In this document: piece by piece, positions 16,226 to 24,523 of the stretch
Layout: each line of letters opens with the position of its first letter
How positions within the stretch are numbered: position 1 is the first letter of the stretch
NCBI RefSeq assembly: GCF_029603165.1
Contig: NZ_JAQSVC010000007.1
Location: 206,989-270,988 of the forward strand
From: Galbibacter pacificus
GTDB taxonomy: Bacteria > Bacteroidota > Bacteroidia > Flavobacteriales > Flavobacteriaceae
Direction of reading: 5' to 3'
DNA: 64,000 nucleotides
Translations under genes and position numbers: made by a program
Notes under the pieces: generated by a model
The model's database searches: none
Told to the model about the DNA's origin: nothing
The model's input: only the letters and a program-made list of their open reading frames with translations

Positions 16226-16798
16226 ATGCTTGAAAATATGGAAAAGACTCAATTTAAAAAACTGAAAAGGGAATATCAACTTGCCAATAAAAATGGAATT
16301 GACTTTATCATATCGGCAGGTATTATATGGTTCGGATTTTTCATCATATGGGCCTTGGATTTTAAGGCCTTTCAAAAGGGTATCTGTTCATTTATATGGG
16401 GTGCCGCACTTACACCGTTAGCCATTGGGATATCAAAAATATTGAAAACGAGATGGAACGTAAAGAAAAACCCTTTGCAATCCTTGGGGCCTTGGTTGCA
16501 CTTTGCCCAAATGATCTATTTTCCAATTCTGATCTTTATCTTATTGAAAAGCCCACAATATTTCATAATGGCTTATGCGGTAATGATTGGGGCTAATCTT
16601 TTTCCATATGCATGGTTCTATGACGAAATGGGCTATTTTGTTTCTGCCATCTTAATATCTGTAGGAGCGGTAATAATGGCACTAACTGTTCCTGTCGGCA
16701 AAATCTATTATATACCCCTATTTGCCTTTTTGGTCTTTTTGATCTTTGCAATTAGGGTATATAGGAACTACAAAAAAATTTCTCCTCAACATAATTAG
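16226..16798 (+). CDS. Six-helix membrane protein, DUF7010-like
   Basis: The 190-residue protein has about six membrane helices and the motif KREYQLANKNGIDFIISAGIIWFGFFIIW, like the opening of DUF7010 proteins (a charged helix followed by KNGIxFI). Its function is unknown. The start may be the ATG at 16226 or the one at 16238, four codons later; neither has a strong ribosome-binding site. It lies between the 167-residue membrane protein (19 bp) and the exporter gene (20 bp), within the MarR operon. Confidence 0.6.
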   Translation: MLENMEKTQFKKLKREYQLANKNGIDFIISAGIIWFGFFIIWALDFKAFQKGICSFIWGAALTPLAIGISKILKTRWNVKKNPLQSLGPWLHFAQMIYFPILIFILLKSPQYFIMAYAVMIGANLFPYAWFYDEMGYFVSAILISVGAVIMALTVPVGKIYYIPLFAFLVFLIFAIRVYRNYKKISPQHN

Positions 16799-16818
16799 AA
16801 AAAAGCCGCTTAGTTAAA

Positions 16819-18030
16819 ATGTCACGATCGCACAAATCAACCATACTATTTGTTTTAATTGTAACAGCAATGGACACTGCAGGATTAGGGATTATCTATC
16901 CGGTTTTACCACAACTCATACAAGATTTAATAAATACAGATGTTAGCAGTGCAGCCACCTATGGAGGATGGCTAACGTTTGCCTATGCGTTGATGCAGTT
17001 TGTTTTTGCACCGGTTTTAGGCAATTTGAGTGATCGGCATGGAAGGCGGATTGTATTATTAATTTCTTTATTGGGCTTCGCTATTGATTGTTTGTTCCTT
17101 GCATTTGCTCAGCATATTATTTGGCTTTTTATTGGTAGGTTTATAGCTGGAATAGCAGGGGCTAGTTATTCTGTAGCTTCTGCTTGCATTGCCGATATTA
17201 GCAATGATGAAAATAGAACCGAAAATTTTGGCTATATCAATGCTGCATATAGTTCAGGGTTGATAATTGGTCCCGTAATCGGGGGGCTTCTTGGTCAATT
17301 TGGAACGCATATCCCATTTATCGCAGCTGCTATTTTAAGTTTTGGAAATTTTATTTTCGGTTATTTTATGTTTCCAGAAACATTGGAGAAAAAGGACCGA
17401 AGAAAATTTGAAGTTAAAAGAGCCAACCCATATGGGGCATTCAAGCACTTGAGCAAATTCCCAGCGGTCATAACATTGATTGTTGCAATGTTCTTTGTTG
17501 CAATTTCAGGACATAGTATGCCGAGTGTATGGGCGTATTTTACTATTGAAAAATTTGATTGGGATACACGATTAATTGGTTATTCATTAGCGTTTTTAGG
17601 AGTGCTTTCAATTGTTGTTCAATCTTGGCTGGTAAGGTTATTGGCCAAAAAGTTTGGAGATGCCAAAATGACAATCTTTGGACTGCTATCTTCTATTTGT
17701 GGACTTTTACTAATTGCTTTTTCCGCAGTAGAGTGGTTACTATTTCCAGCTATGATGATTTATGTAATCGGTAGCGTTCAAAGAACAGGCTTTCAAAGTA
17801 TTATTACATCAAATGTAGCTAAAAACGAACAAGGTGAATTACAGGGGAGTTTAAGCAGCCTTCTCGGTTTATCAACAATTATTGCACCGCCTTTATTAAC
17901 AATGGCTTTTACTTTCTTTACCAAAGATGAAAGTTCAGGACTTTATTTTCCAGGAACTCCCTATTTGATTGCTGTCGGACTAACGGTAATAAGTCTTTTA
18001 ATAATGATAAAAAAGTATAGATCTATATAA
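16819..18030 (+). CDS. TetA-like MFS drug exporter (TCR/Tet family)
   Basis: The 403-residue protein has 12 predicted helices and the MFS motif A GNLSDRHGRRIVLL between helices 2 and 3. The opening AMDTAGLGIIYPVLPQLI and the later GASYSVASACIADIS and GLIIGPVIGGLLG segments are those of the TetA class of proton/drug antiporters. It would pump a toxic compound out through the inner membrane. Whether it handles tetracycline cannot be told; chromosomal relatives often have other or unknown substrates. As the last gene of the MarR operon it should be induced when MarR is released. Confidence 0.88.
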   Translation: MSRSHKSTILFVLIVTAMDTAGLGIIYPVLPQLIQDLINTDVSSAATYGGWLTFAYALMQFVFAPVLGNLSDRHGRRIVLLISLLGFAIDCLFLAFAQHIIWLFIGRFIAGIAGASYSVASACIADISNDENRTENFGYINAAYSSGLIIGPVIGGLLGQFGTHIPFIAAAILSFGNFIFGYFMFPETLEKKDRRKFEVKRANPYGAFKHLSKFPAVITLIVAMFFVAISGHSMPSVWAYFTIEKFDWDTRLIGYSLAFLGVLSIVVQSWLVRLLAKKFGDAKMTIFGLLSSICGLLLIAFSAVEWLLFPAMMIYVIGSVQRTGFQSIITSNVAKNEQGELQGSLSSLLGLSTIIAPPLLTMAFTFFTKDESSGLYFPGTPYLIAVGLTVISLLIMIKKYRSI

Positions 18031-18369
18031 AATAAAAGAAATAATGTTTGGTCAAAACGGAAGTAGGAATTTTTAAAACTATGAATAAATCGATACCTTC
18101 ATACCAAGAATTCAGGTTAAATAAAGGATATAAATTGATTATATGTTCTAATTGTTTCCACAACACCTTTAATGCTCAAACCCTACAATTCGTAAGCAAT
18201 CATGAGTATTTTACCGATTTAACCAAAGACCGGAAAAAGAAGCTAAGGATAATGCTAGTTTAATTTTGAAAGAAGCTTTTAATAAAGCTAAGGTTATACA
18301 AATGGCTTCTTAAGGTGTTGCTCCACTTGTTAGATACACACCATACGTAATGAACAAAAGACATACATA
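18031..18369. other. 339-bp spacer, no convincing gene
   Basis: Between the exporter and the DinB-like gene there is only a 60-codon frame (18081-18263) with no recognisable family. The stretch just before the DinB gene (18311-18369) contains GTTAGAT, but no integron-type site can be supported. It looks like degraded or non-coding DNA. Confidence 0.4.
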
Positions 18370-18810
18370 ATGAAACAGTTTTTTAAGGAGTTATTTGAAT
18401 ATAGTCATCATTTCAACCAAGAGTTGTCAGATATTTTTATAGATAAGCCAGATAAAACATCTGAAAAAGCAGTGAAGCTGTTTAATCATCTTTTGAATGC
18501 TCATCAAATTTGGAACAATAGAATTAATCCTGAACAGCCGACCTTTGGTGTTTGGGAACTTCATGACACGAAAGATTTGAAGAACATAGACAAGATAAAC
18601 TATGAACAAACCATGCAAATACTTGACAAATTTGATTTGAATGGCAATTTAAATTACACAAACACAAAAGGTCAAGTGTTCAACAACAGTATTCAGAACA
18701 TTTGTTTTCACATCATTAACCATTCGACCTATCACAGAGGACAAATTGCTACAGAATTTAAGCTGCACGGAATTGAGCCATTGGTTACAGACTACATTCT
18801 TTATAAGTGA
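18370..18810 (+). CDS. DinB-family protein
   Basis: The 146-residue four-helix protein shows the DinB/YfiT pattern of spaced histidines: HLLNAHQIWNNRI in the second helix and HIINHSTYHRGQIATEF in the third, which together form a metal-binding triad. Relatives include bacillithiol or mycothiol S-transferases and many uncharacterised stress proteins; it is not the DinB polymerase. It stands alone, with more than 300 bp on each side, and its surroundings suggest a mobile or frequently exchanged gene. The substrate is unknown. Confidence 0.85.
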   Translation: MKQFFKELFEYSHHFNQELSDIFIDKPDKTSEKAVKLFNHLLNAHQIWNNRINPEQPTFGVWELHDTKDLKNIDKINYEQTMQILDKFDLNGNLNYTNTKGQVFNNSIQNICFHIINHSTYHRGQIATEFKLHGIEPLVTDYILYK

Positions 18811-19441
18811 TAAACAGACAGCATATAATATATCTATGTTAGATGATATCTATAAAAATGTAGGGAATGCTTTTAAATATTATTTAAAACAGCGAGAAAT
18901 GACTCACAAATTTATACGGCATCTTCATCATGACTTTTACTAAACGCCTTAAAAACTTCAATATAAATGCTTTAAAATTTTATTTTTGGGTTTATTAAGG
19001 GCCAAGCCTAAGCAAGTCAAAAACCTTGCAAGATCGATGATTAAAAAGACTTTTGCTGTTATATGACCTTTTTTAAAGAGGGTGTAAACTGAACTCTGTC
19101 TGAATAGATTTAAATTATTAATTTTATTCAGATAGTAATTATGAGCAACAAAGCACAACCAGAGAGAGTTTAATTTACAGACCCAATCAAAGATTAAAGA
19201 TTGAAGCGTTTAAAATTACAGTCTTCAATTATTTTTATAGTACTTTTCTTTTTGTACTAGAAGTACCAAACAACTTTAATATGTTCTTTTATAATGTGAG
19301 TTAATCGTGAGTTCCGAAATAGGTAATCCTGATAAACCTTATAAATACTCGGAGTTTCAGAATATTAAAAAGCGTAATAAATTGTACTTGCTAATTTGTA
19401 TTTTTCATTCAATTTTCTATTCTGATTTTAGGTAGCTTTTG
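18811..19441. other. 631-bp spacer without a recognisable gene
   Basis: No frame here has a recognisable family. A short dyad TAGTAC-N10-GTACTA lies at 19238-19259. The segment at about 18980-19060 reads in several frames like fragments of a coding sequence, but stops interrupt each frame. It could be the remains of a decayed gene. Confidence 0.4.
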
Positions 19442-19828
19442 TTATAAATCTCCGGTAAGAAATTGTGCTTTCCCTTCCCCAAAAGACCAGTCCTCTTTTT
19501 TGTTTTCCACCACAGAAATAATCAAATCGGTAGGTGGAATACCTATGACTTTAAGTTTTTCACTCATTCTGGCATACATCGCTTGTTTTTGCGCTCTAGT
19601 GCGTCCTTGTTGGGTAATCTGAATAAAAACAATTCTATCGCTTCGGGTATAACCAAGACCTGCATCGAGTATTTTCAGTTGACCGGGTTTATGTTCGTTG
19701 ATGATCTGAAAACGGTCCCGTTTGGGCGCAGCAAATGTTTCCATCATCACTTCTTGAATCACATCGGTGAGTTGGGTTAATTCTTCCTCATTTCGGCCTT
19801 CTATAATATCTATTTTAACTAATGGCAT
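19442..19828 (-). CDS. Tautomerase-superfamily protein (MSAD/4-OT-like)
   Basis: The 128-residue protein starts MPLVKIDIIEGR, so after Met removal Pro2 would be the N-terminal catalytic base of the tautomerase superfamily. Two beta-alpha-beta units are visible, and the segment DWSFGEGKAQF near the end is typical of the tautomerase_2 group that includes malonate semialdehyde decarboxylase-like and cis-CaaD-like proteins. It acts on enol/keto acids; the exact substrate is unknown. It lies 11 bp after the nitronate monooxygenase gene and should be cotranscribed with it. Confidence 0.85.
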   Translation of the reverse strand: MPLVKIDIIEGRNEEELTQLTDVIQEVMMETFAAPKRDRFQIINEHKPGQLKILDAGLGYTRSDRIVFIQITQQGRTRAQKQAMYARMSEKLKVIGIPPTDLIISVVENKKEDWSFGEGKAQFLTGDL

Positions 19829-19839
19829 AAATTTTCGGT

Positions 19840-20922
19840 TTAATTAATTTGTGGTTTAGGTTTGTAATTGTTCACTTCGGAAATTAAATGTTTAAGAATA
19901 TCAGTTGTGGAGGTGCCCGAAAATTCTGGCAATACCTGACCGGTCCAAAGACTAAGGAATTCTGTATTTTGATTTGTGTTGGCACTTTTCCGAAGTGCTT
20001 TTGTAAGTTTGTTCTGATAAGGATAGGGCAAGATATTTCCTGAAGCTTCCATTGCCTTAATAAAAGTATTATTGATTCCTCGAGCAGAACGACCTGAAAA
20101 ACTTTTGGTCAATATAAGTTCCTCATCTTTCGCTTCCCGAAGACGCTCCTTAGCAAATTCAGGTAAATTACTTTCTTTTGACCCAAGCAGAAGGCTTCCC
20201 ACTTGAAAACCCTGAGCTCCCAAATCTCGGACAGCCAACAGCGTTTTTGCATTATGTATTCCACCAGCATAAATAATCGGAATATTTACTTTCTCATATA
20301 TTTCTGATAAAATGGAAAATCCATCAATTTCAGAATGGTCATCCTCATCAAAACTTCCGCGATGGCCACCAGCTCCCGTTCCTTGAAGACAAATGATATC
20401 GATCCCAGATGCTTCTAGTTCTTTGGCTTCCTTAAAAGACGTACACGTACCAATTAGAATTGTTTTATTTCTCTTTAATTTTTCAATACTCTCCGAATCG
20501 AGATTTCCGAACGTAAAACTGAAGATCTTCACCTCTTCCTCAATAATAACTTCTATTTGATCGTGGTAATCGGTTAGTTTTATTTCTTCTAGCATAGGAA
20601 AATCTACTTCTAATTGGTGCTCGCTTGCAAGCTTTTCAAGGAATTTTCGTGTTTCTTTATAATCTTTTCTCAGAGAATCATCAATCTCTGGAAGCTTGTG
20701 GACAAAAATATTAACGGCAAAAGGTTGCTTAGAAATTGCGTTTGTTTTTTGAATCTTCGCTTTACATTCCTCTGCAGGTAAATCACCTAAAGGCAAAGAG
20801 CCGAGTGTTTCAGCCCTCGTTGCAGCCGCTACCATTTGTGGGGTTCCCACGCCAAGCATAGGTGCTTGAATTATAGGATATTTTACATTCAATAATCGCG
20901 TAAGCTCATTTCCCCAGTCCAT
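19840..20922 (-). CDS. Nitronate monooxygenase (2-nitropropane dioxygenase family)
   Basis: The 360-residue protein is an FMN-binding TIM barrel: YPIIQAPMLGVGTPQMVAAATRAETLGSL at the start, GIDIICLQGTGAGGHRG in the middle (family GxEAGGH-like loop with the catalytic His) and PIIYAGGIHNAKTLLAVRDLGAQGFQVGSLLL near the phosphate site. These enzymes oxidise alkyl nitronates to carbonyl compounds and nitrite. It is the first gene of a pair with the tautomerase and diverges from a LysR gene with a 115-bp spacer full of dyads, so LysR-type induction is expected. Confidence 0.9.
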   Translation of the reverse strand: MDWGNELTRLLNVKYPIIQAPMLGVGTPQMVAAATRAETLGSLPLGDLPAEECKAKIQKTNAISKQPFAVNIFVHKLPEIDDSLRKDYKETRKFLEKLASEHQLEVDFPMLEEIKLTDYHDQIEVIIEEEVKIFSFTFGNLDSESIEKLKRNKTILIGTCTSFKEAKELEASGIDIICLQGTGAGGHRGSFDEDDHSEIDGFSILSEIYEKVNIPIIYAGGIHNAKTLLAVRDLGAQGFQVGSLLLGSKESNLPEFAKERLREAKDEELILTKSFSGRSARGINNTFIKAMEASGNILPYPYQNKLTKALRKSANTNQNTEFLSLWTGQVLPEFSGTSTTDILKHLISEVNNYKPKPQIN

Positions 20923-20945
20923 TTCAATTCATTTTTTGATTTCTC

Positions 20946-21033
20946 CACTATTTATAACTATTAGTCCAAAATTATAATTAATTTTGAAACACTACAAACG
21001 ATTAATTATAATGAACACTAATCATAAATAGTG
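20946..21033. promoter_or_regulatory. Nested inverted repeats between LysR and nitronate monooxygenase genes
   Basis: Outer arms: CACTATTTAT...ATTAGT (20946-20965) against ACTAATCATAAATAGTG (21017-21033). Inner arms: ATTATAATTAAT (20971-20982) against ATTAATTATAAT (21001-21012), a perfect 12-bp match. Both dyads centre near 20990, midway between the divergent starts at 20922 and 21038, and they fit LysR recognition and activation sites. Confidence 0.6.
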
Positions 21034-21037
21034 ATAA

Positions 21038-21910
21038 ATGAATATTAACGACCTAAATATTTTTATTGCCTCGGCAGAATACGAAAGCTTGACCAAAGCA
21101 GCATTATTTTGCAATACTGTACAATCCAATGTTTCTGCCCGAATCAAATTTTTAGAAAACGAGTTGAACACTAAATTATTTATCCGCAGCACCAGGCAAA
21201 TTGAACTCACACCAGAAGGAACCGATTTTCTGAAAGTCGCGAAGAAAATAACCACATCGTTATCCGATTTTCAACGCTCGGTAAATGGAAAAAACACCAA
21301 TCCCCAAGGATCTATTAGAATCGGCTGCATCCAAACCACAGCAGCGTTAAGGGCTCCAGAAGTTTTGAAGAATTTTTCACAAGCATATAGTGAAGTAGGA
21401 TTTAAACTGAAAACAGGAACGACATCGGCTTTAATCAAAGAAGTCCTTTCTTTTAAATTGGACGGCGCATTTGTCAGCGGTGCCATTGCTCATCCTGACC
21501 TTGAAGTGTGTCCTGTTCTTTACGAAAATCTCGTACTTGTATCTTCTCCTACTTTTGAGGATTTCAATAAAAAGAATACGCACAAAACGCTGAAAATAGT
21601 GGTTTTCAGTAAAGGCTGTTCGTATCGTGATCTTTTAGAAGCCGTTCTCAAAGATATGGGCTTCAGTAGAATTAAGTTCATTGAAATAGATACGTTAGAA
21701 GGTATTATAAATACCATTGAGAGCGGTATAGGTTTAACGCTTTTGCCACGTGAATTGATCGAAAAACATTATCCCTATCGTAATTTAAAAATCAAAACCC
21801 TTCCAGAAAAAATATCCCAAGTGCCGACGGTGTTTATAAAGCACAAAGATTTTCCAATGAGTGAAGCGTATTCGCTGTTTTTCAAATCGATTATTAATGG
21901 ATACAATTGA
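21038..21910 (+). CDS. LysR-family transcriptional regulator
   Basis: The 290-residue protein has the LysR N-terminal helix-turn-helix (MNINDLNIFIASAEYESLTKAALFCNTVQSNVSARIKFLENELNTKLF, residues 1-48) and a two-lobed effector domain (about 90-290). Only 4 bp separate the dyad arm ending at 21033 from this ATG, so autorepression by promoter blockage is likely. It is divergent from the nitronate monooxygenase-tautomerase pair and is the obvious candidate activator. Its neighbours suggest that the effector is a nitro compound or related metabolite; this is inference. Confidence 0.92.
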   Translation: MNINDLNIFIASAEYESLTKAALFCNTVQSNVSARIKFLENELNTKLFIRSTRQIELTPEGTDFLKVAKKITTSLSDFQRSVNGKNTNPQGSIRIGCIQTTAALRAPEVLKNFSQAYSEVGFKLKTGTTSALIKEVLSFKLDGAFVSGAIAHPDLEVCPVLYENLVLVSSPTFEDFNKKNTHKTLKIVVFSKGCSYRDLLEAVLKDMGFSRIKFIEIDTLEGIINTIESGIGLTLLPRELIEKHYPYRNLKIKTLPEKISQVPTVFIKHKDFPMSEAYSLFFKSIINGYN

Positions 21911-22034
21911 GATATTTTTTTGTTTAGATTTTTATTTGTGGAAATAAAATCAGAAGCTTTGGAATTATGTCCAAGACTTTTTTAATGAAAGGTTTTTCCC
22001 AAAATGTATTGAGATTGTCAAATATAGAATTAAA

Positions 22035-22052
22035 TGTCACACATTTGAGAAA
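22035..22052. promoter_or_regulatory. Candidate TetR operator, copy 1
   Basis: TGTCACACATTTGAGAAA matches the dyad at 22648-22665 at 14 of 18 positions. It lies 24 bp before the tetR ATG and just upstream of the -7 element at 22059-22066. Confidence 0.5.
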
Positions 22053-22058
22053 TATTTA

Positions 22059-22066
22059 TATCTTTG
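22059..22066 (+). promoter_or_regulatory. -7 element TATCTTTG of tetR
   Basis: This is an exact TAnnTTTG match ending 9 bp before the ATG at 22076, so the leader is very short or absent. No good -33 TTG is seen at the usual spacing. Confidence 0.45.
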
Positions 22067-22075
22067 CCTTAACTT

Positions 22076-22630
22076 ATGGCTGATACAAAAAAACGAATCA
22101 TAGAATCTGCAATCAAGATCTTCAATGAAGACCTATCGGCTCCTTTGCAAAAAGTTGCGGATAATGCAGAAGTGACCAGAAGAACATTACATCGTTACTT
22201 TAAAGACCGTAATGAACTTGTGGAGGTCTGTAAACAAGCCATCGAGTCAAGTTGTAAAAAAGCAATGATAGCAGCTATTCAGAGTAGCGATGAGCCTATT
22301 ATCCAGTTAGAACGAATGCTTTATGCCGGAATTGATTGCGGGGCAAAATATTCAGTTTTTTATAAACTGCACCAAAGTAAAGATCATAAACATACCCACC
22401 AAAATAAGAATTGTGTGGATTACGATTATATCTATAATCAATTCCAAGGTATTATCATCGAATTACAGAAAAAGGGTAGGGTAAGTCCAGCAATGTCACC
22501 TGAATGGATACAGGTTCTGCATTCAGGGATTATAGAGAGTACAGTCCACGCAAGAGAAACCACAACTAAAAGTTTTAAGGAAATTAAGGAACTCGCCTGG
22601 ACTTCCTATATAAAAGCAATAGCAACTTAA
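22076..22630 (+). CDS. TetR-family transcriptional regulator
   Basis: The 184-residue protein carries the TetR helix-turn-helix at about 8-50 (IIESAIKIFNEDLSAPLQKVADNAEVTRRTLHRYFKDRNELVEVC). The effector domain contains histidines and cysteines in one cluster (HQSKDHKHTHQNKNC, about 99-113), unusual for the family and suggestive of metal or thiol sensing. It leads a same-strand cluster with a flavoprotein, a small cysteine protein and a methyltransferase (to 24522). Similar dyads before this gene and before the flavoprotein gene point to autoregulation and control of the cluster. Confidence 0.88.
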   Translation: MADTKKRIIESAIKIFNEDLSAPLQKVADNAEVTRRTLHRYFKDRNELVEVCKQAIESSCKKAMIAAIQSSDEPIIQLERMLYAGIDCGAKYSVFYKLHQSKDHKHTHQNKNCVDYDYIYNQFQGIIIELQKKGRVSPAMSPEWIQVLHSGIIESTVHARETTTKSFKEIKELAWTSYIKAIAT

Positions 22631-22647
22631 AAAAATTTATATCGATA

Positions 22648-22665
22648 TGTCTCATTTTTGAGACA
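22648..22665. promoter_or_regulatory. Candidate TetR operator, copy 2 (TGTCTCA-N4-TGAGACA)
   Basis: The 18-bp dyad has perfect 7-bp arms and lies in the 52-bp gap between tetR and the flavoprotein gene, 18 bp before its ATG. Its likeness to the site at 22035-22052 suggests the same protein binds both. Confidence 0.6.
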
Positions 22666-22682
22666 ATTTAAATTTAAAAACA

Positions 22683-23588
22683 ATGAGAACTAAAAATTTT
22701 GAAGTAATTATCGTGGGCGGAAGTTATGCGGGTCTTTCTGCAGCAATGGCATTAGGACGTTCCCTGCGAAAAGTGTTGATTATTGATAACGGTCAACCCT
22801 GTAATCGGCAGGCCCCGTATTCGCACAATTTTATTACTCAGGATGGTGTACCTCCTGGGAAAATTGGGGCAAAAGCCAAAGAGCAAGTTCTGAAATACAA
22901 GACGGTTGAATTTGTTACTGACCTTGTAGTTAGTACAGAAAAAACTAAAAAAGGCTTCTCTATTATCACTCAATCAGGTAATGTAGTTACCGCTGACAAA
23001 CTAATTTTTGCTACTGGGGTAAAAGATGTAATTCCTAAAATTCCAGGTCTTTCAGAATGCTGGGGAATTTCGATGATCCATTGTCCTTATTGTCACGGCT
23101 ACGAAGTTCGAAATAAAAAAACAGCTATTATAGCCAATGGTGAGCGTGCATTTCATTTAGCCTCACTGGTAAACAACCTTACGGATAATTTAACCATTCT
23201 GACGACCGGCAAAGCAGATTTCTCATCCGAACAACTGGTTAAGCTGGAATCACATCGGATTTCTATCATTGAAACCGAAGTCTCAGAAATTGAACATCAG
23301 GAGGGCCATCTCCAAAAGGTAATCCTTAAAAACGGAGAAAAACTAGCCTTCGATGTAATTTACGGAGGATTTCCTTATACCCAACACTCTGACATTCCTG
23401 TTTCTTTAGGCTGTGAATTGACAGAGCACGGCCATATCAAGGTCAATGAATTTCAGCAGACAACTATTGAGGGCATTTATGCCTGTGGGGACAATTCGAC
23501 AATGATGCGTTCCGTTGCCAATGCGGTTGCCAATGGAAACCTCGCCGGCGCAATGGTGAACGCCGAATTAACCAAAGAACATTTTTAA
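22683..23588 (+). CDS. Thioredoxin-reductase-like NAD(P)/FAD oxidoreductase
   Basis: The 301-residue flavoprotein has an FAD site VGGSYAGLSAA (about 11-21), a redox-active CPYC at 134-137 (HCPYCHGYE) and a final FAD motif GIYACGDNSTMMRSVANAVANG. The second nucleotide motif is degenerate (AIIANGERAFHLA instead of GxGxxA). It belongs to the TrxB-like group with CPYCHGYE, whose members reduce small disulfides or act on holomycin- and gliotoxin-like compounds rather than always on thioredoxin. It precedes a small cysteine protein by 13 bp and a methyltransferase. Together these suggest thiol or metalloid detoxification. Confidence 0.88.
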   Translation: MRTKNFEVIIVGGSYAGLSAAMALGRSLRKVLIIDNGQPCNRQAPYSHNFITQDGVPPGKIGAKAKEQVLKYKTVEFVTDLVVSTEKTKKGFSIITQSGNVVTADKLIFATGVKDVIPKIPGLSECWGISMIHCPYCHGYEVRNKKTAIIANGERAFHLASLVNNLTDNLTILTTGKADFSSEQLVKLESHRISIIETEVSEIEHQEGHLQKVILKNGEKLAFDVIYGGFPYTQHSDIPVSLGCELTEHGHIKVNEFQQTTIEGIYACGDNSTMMRSVANAVANGNLAGAMVNAELTKEHF

Positions 23589-23601
23589 TTAAATTCAGAT
23601 A

Positions 23602-23847
23602 ATGATTGAAGTATTCACCACCAATATCCCAAATCAAATGTCGGGAAACCAAATCATAAAAAGCCTTAAAATGTCTTTTTCAGCATTGCAGATTGATTTT
23701 GATATAGAGACACCCATCGTAAACTATCCTTGCGATCATAGCATTTTACGTGTTGAAGGAGCTACAATTAATGCACAGGGTATAATTTCTCATTTAAACA
23801 ACAATGGATATCTGTGCCACATTTTAGAAGACAAAATATGTAACTAA
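23602..23847 (+). CDS. Small protein of unknown function, possible HMA-like fold
   Basis: This 81-residue protein is not assigned to a family. The pattern VFTTNIPNQMSGNQIIKSLKMSFSALQIDFDIETPIVN ... HSILRVEGATINAQGIISHLNNNGYLCHILED reads as beta-alpha-beta-beta-alpha-beta, as in heavy-metal-associated domains. The usual N-terminal CxxC is absent; cysteines are at about 44, 72 and 80. It starts 13 bp after the flavoprotein stop and its own stop abuts the methyltransferase ATG, so it is firmly in the operon. It could be a carrier for a metal or a substrate. Confidence 0.6.
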   Translation: MIEVFTTNIPNQMSGNQIIKSLKMSFSALQIDFDIETPIVNYPCDHSILRVEGATINAQGIISHLNNNGYLCHILEDKICN

Positions 23848-24522
23848 ATGAAAGAAAATATGAAAGAATTTTGGGAATCCAACTTTCAGGATAAACAAAT
23901 AATGTGGGGACTGCAACCTGCTGATGCCACTTTGGAGGCGAAAGCGTTATTTCAGAAAAACAACATACAAAAAATTCTAATTCCCGGTTTTGGCTACGGT
24001 AGAAATGCAAAAACCTTTATTGATGATGGATTTGATGTAACGGGTATAGAGATTTCAAAAACTGCTATTGACATAGCTAAAGAACATTTGAAAGGGAACT
24101 ATAAACTGTATCACGGAGCTGTTGGCGAAATGCCTTTTGATCAGGAAAAGTACAAGGGCATTTTTTGCTATGCCTTAATTCATTTATTAGGTAAAAAAGA
24201 GCGTGAAAAACTGATTCAGGATTGCTACGATCAGCTTCAAAATAATGGTATTATGATTTTCATTGCCCTTTCTACAAATGATGCCCGGTACGGAAAAGGC
24301 GAGAAAATCAGCAGGAATACATACCTCACTAAACACGGGGTAGAACTGTTCTTTTACGACTCAAACACATTGGAAAGGGAATTTGGAGCATACGGATTGG
24401 TTGAAACTGAAGAAATAAATGAGCCTGTAAAAAATACAAGCGACAAACCTTCAGAGAAATTTTGGAAAATTATTTGCAAAAAGTTGGATAAACATCCAAT
24501 GGATATAAAAAATATTTTTTAG
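23848..24522 (+). CDS. Class I SAM-dependent methyltransferase
   Basis: The 224-residue protein has motif I ILIPGFGYGRNAKTF (about 43-57), the acidic end of strand 2 GFDVTGIEIS, and a motif near GIFCYALIHLL. The opening EFWESNFQDKQIMWGLQPADATLEA resembles TehB/thiopurine-type methyltransferases, which often act on small toxic molecules. The ATG at 23848 directly follows the previous stop. A second ATG five codons on is possible. It closes the TetR-controlled cluster. Methylation of a thiol, selenium or tellurium species is a reasonable but untested idea. Confidence 0.82.
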   Translation: MKENMKEFWESNFQDKQIMWGLQPADATLEAKALFQKNNIQKILIPGFGYGRNAKTFIDDGFDVTGIEISKTAIDIAKEHLKGNYKLYHGAVGEMPFDQEKYKGIFCYALIHLLGKKEREKLIQDCYDQLQNNGIMIFIALSTNDARYGKGEKISRNTYLTKHGVELFFYDSNTLEREFGAYGLVETEEINEPVKNTSDKPSEKFWKIICKKLDKHPMDIKNIF

Positions 24523-24523
24523 T

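Noticed and set aside
18217..18335. Possible integron attC site before the DinB-like gene (ATTTAAC ... GTTAGAT)
   Set aside because: The terminal heptamers differ by one base from complementarity and no long inner stem is found between them; a similar GTTAGAT after the gene also lacks a partner.
18980..19160. Possible remnant of a coding gene in the spacer after the DinB-like gene
   Set aside because: Coding-looking fragments appear in several frames, but all are short, stop-interrupted and match no family I can name.
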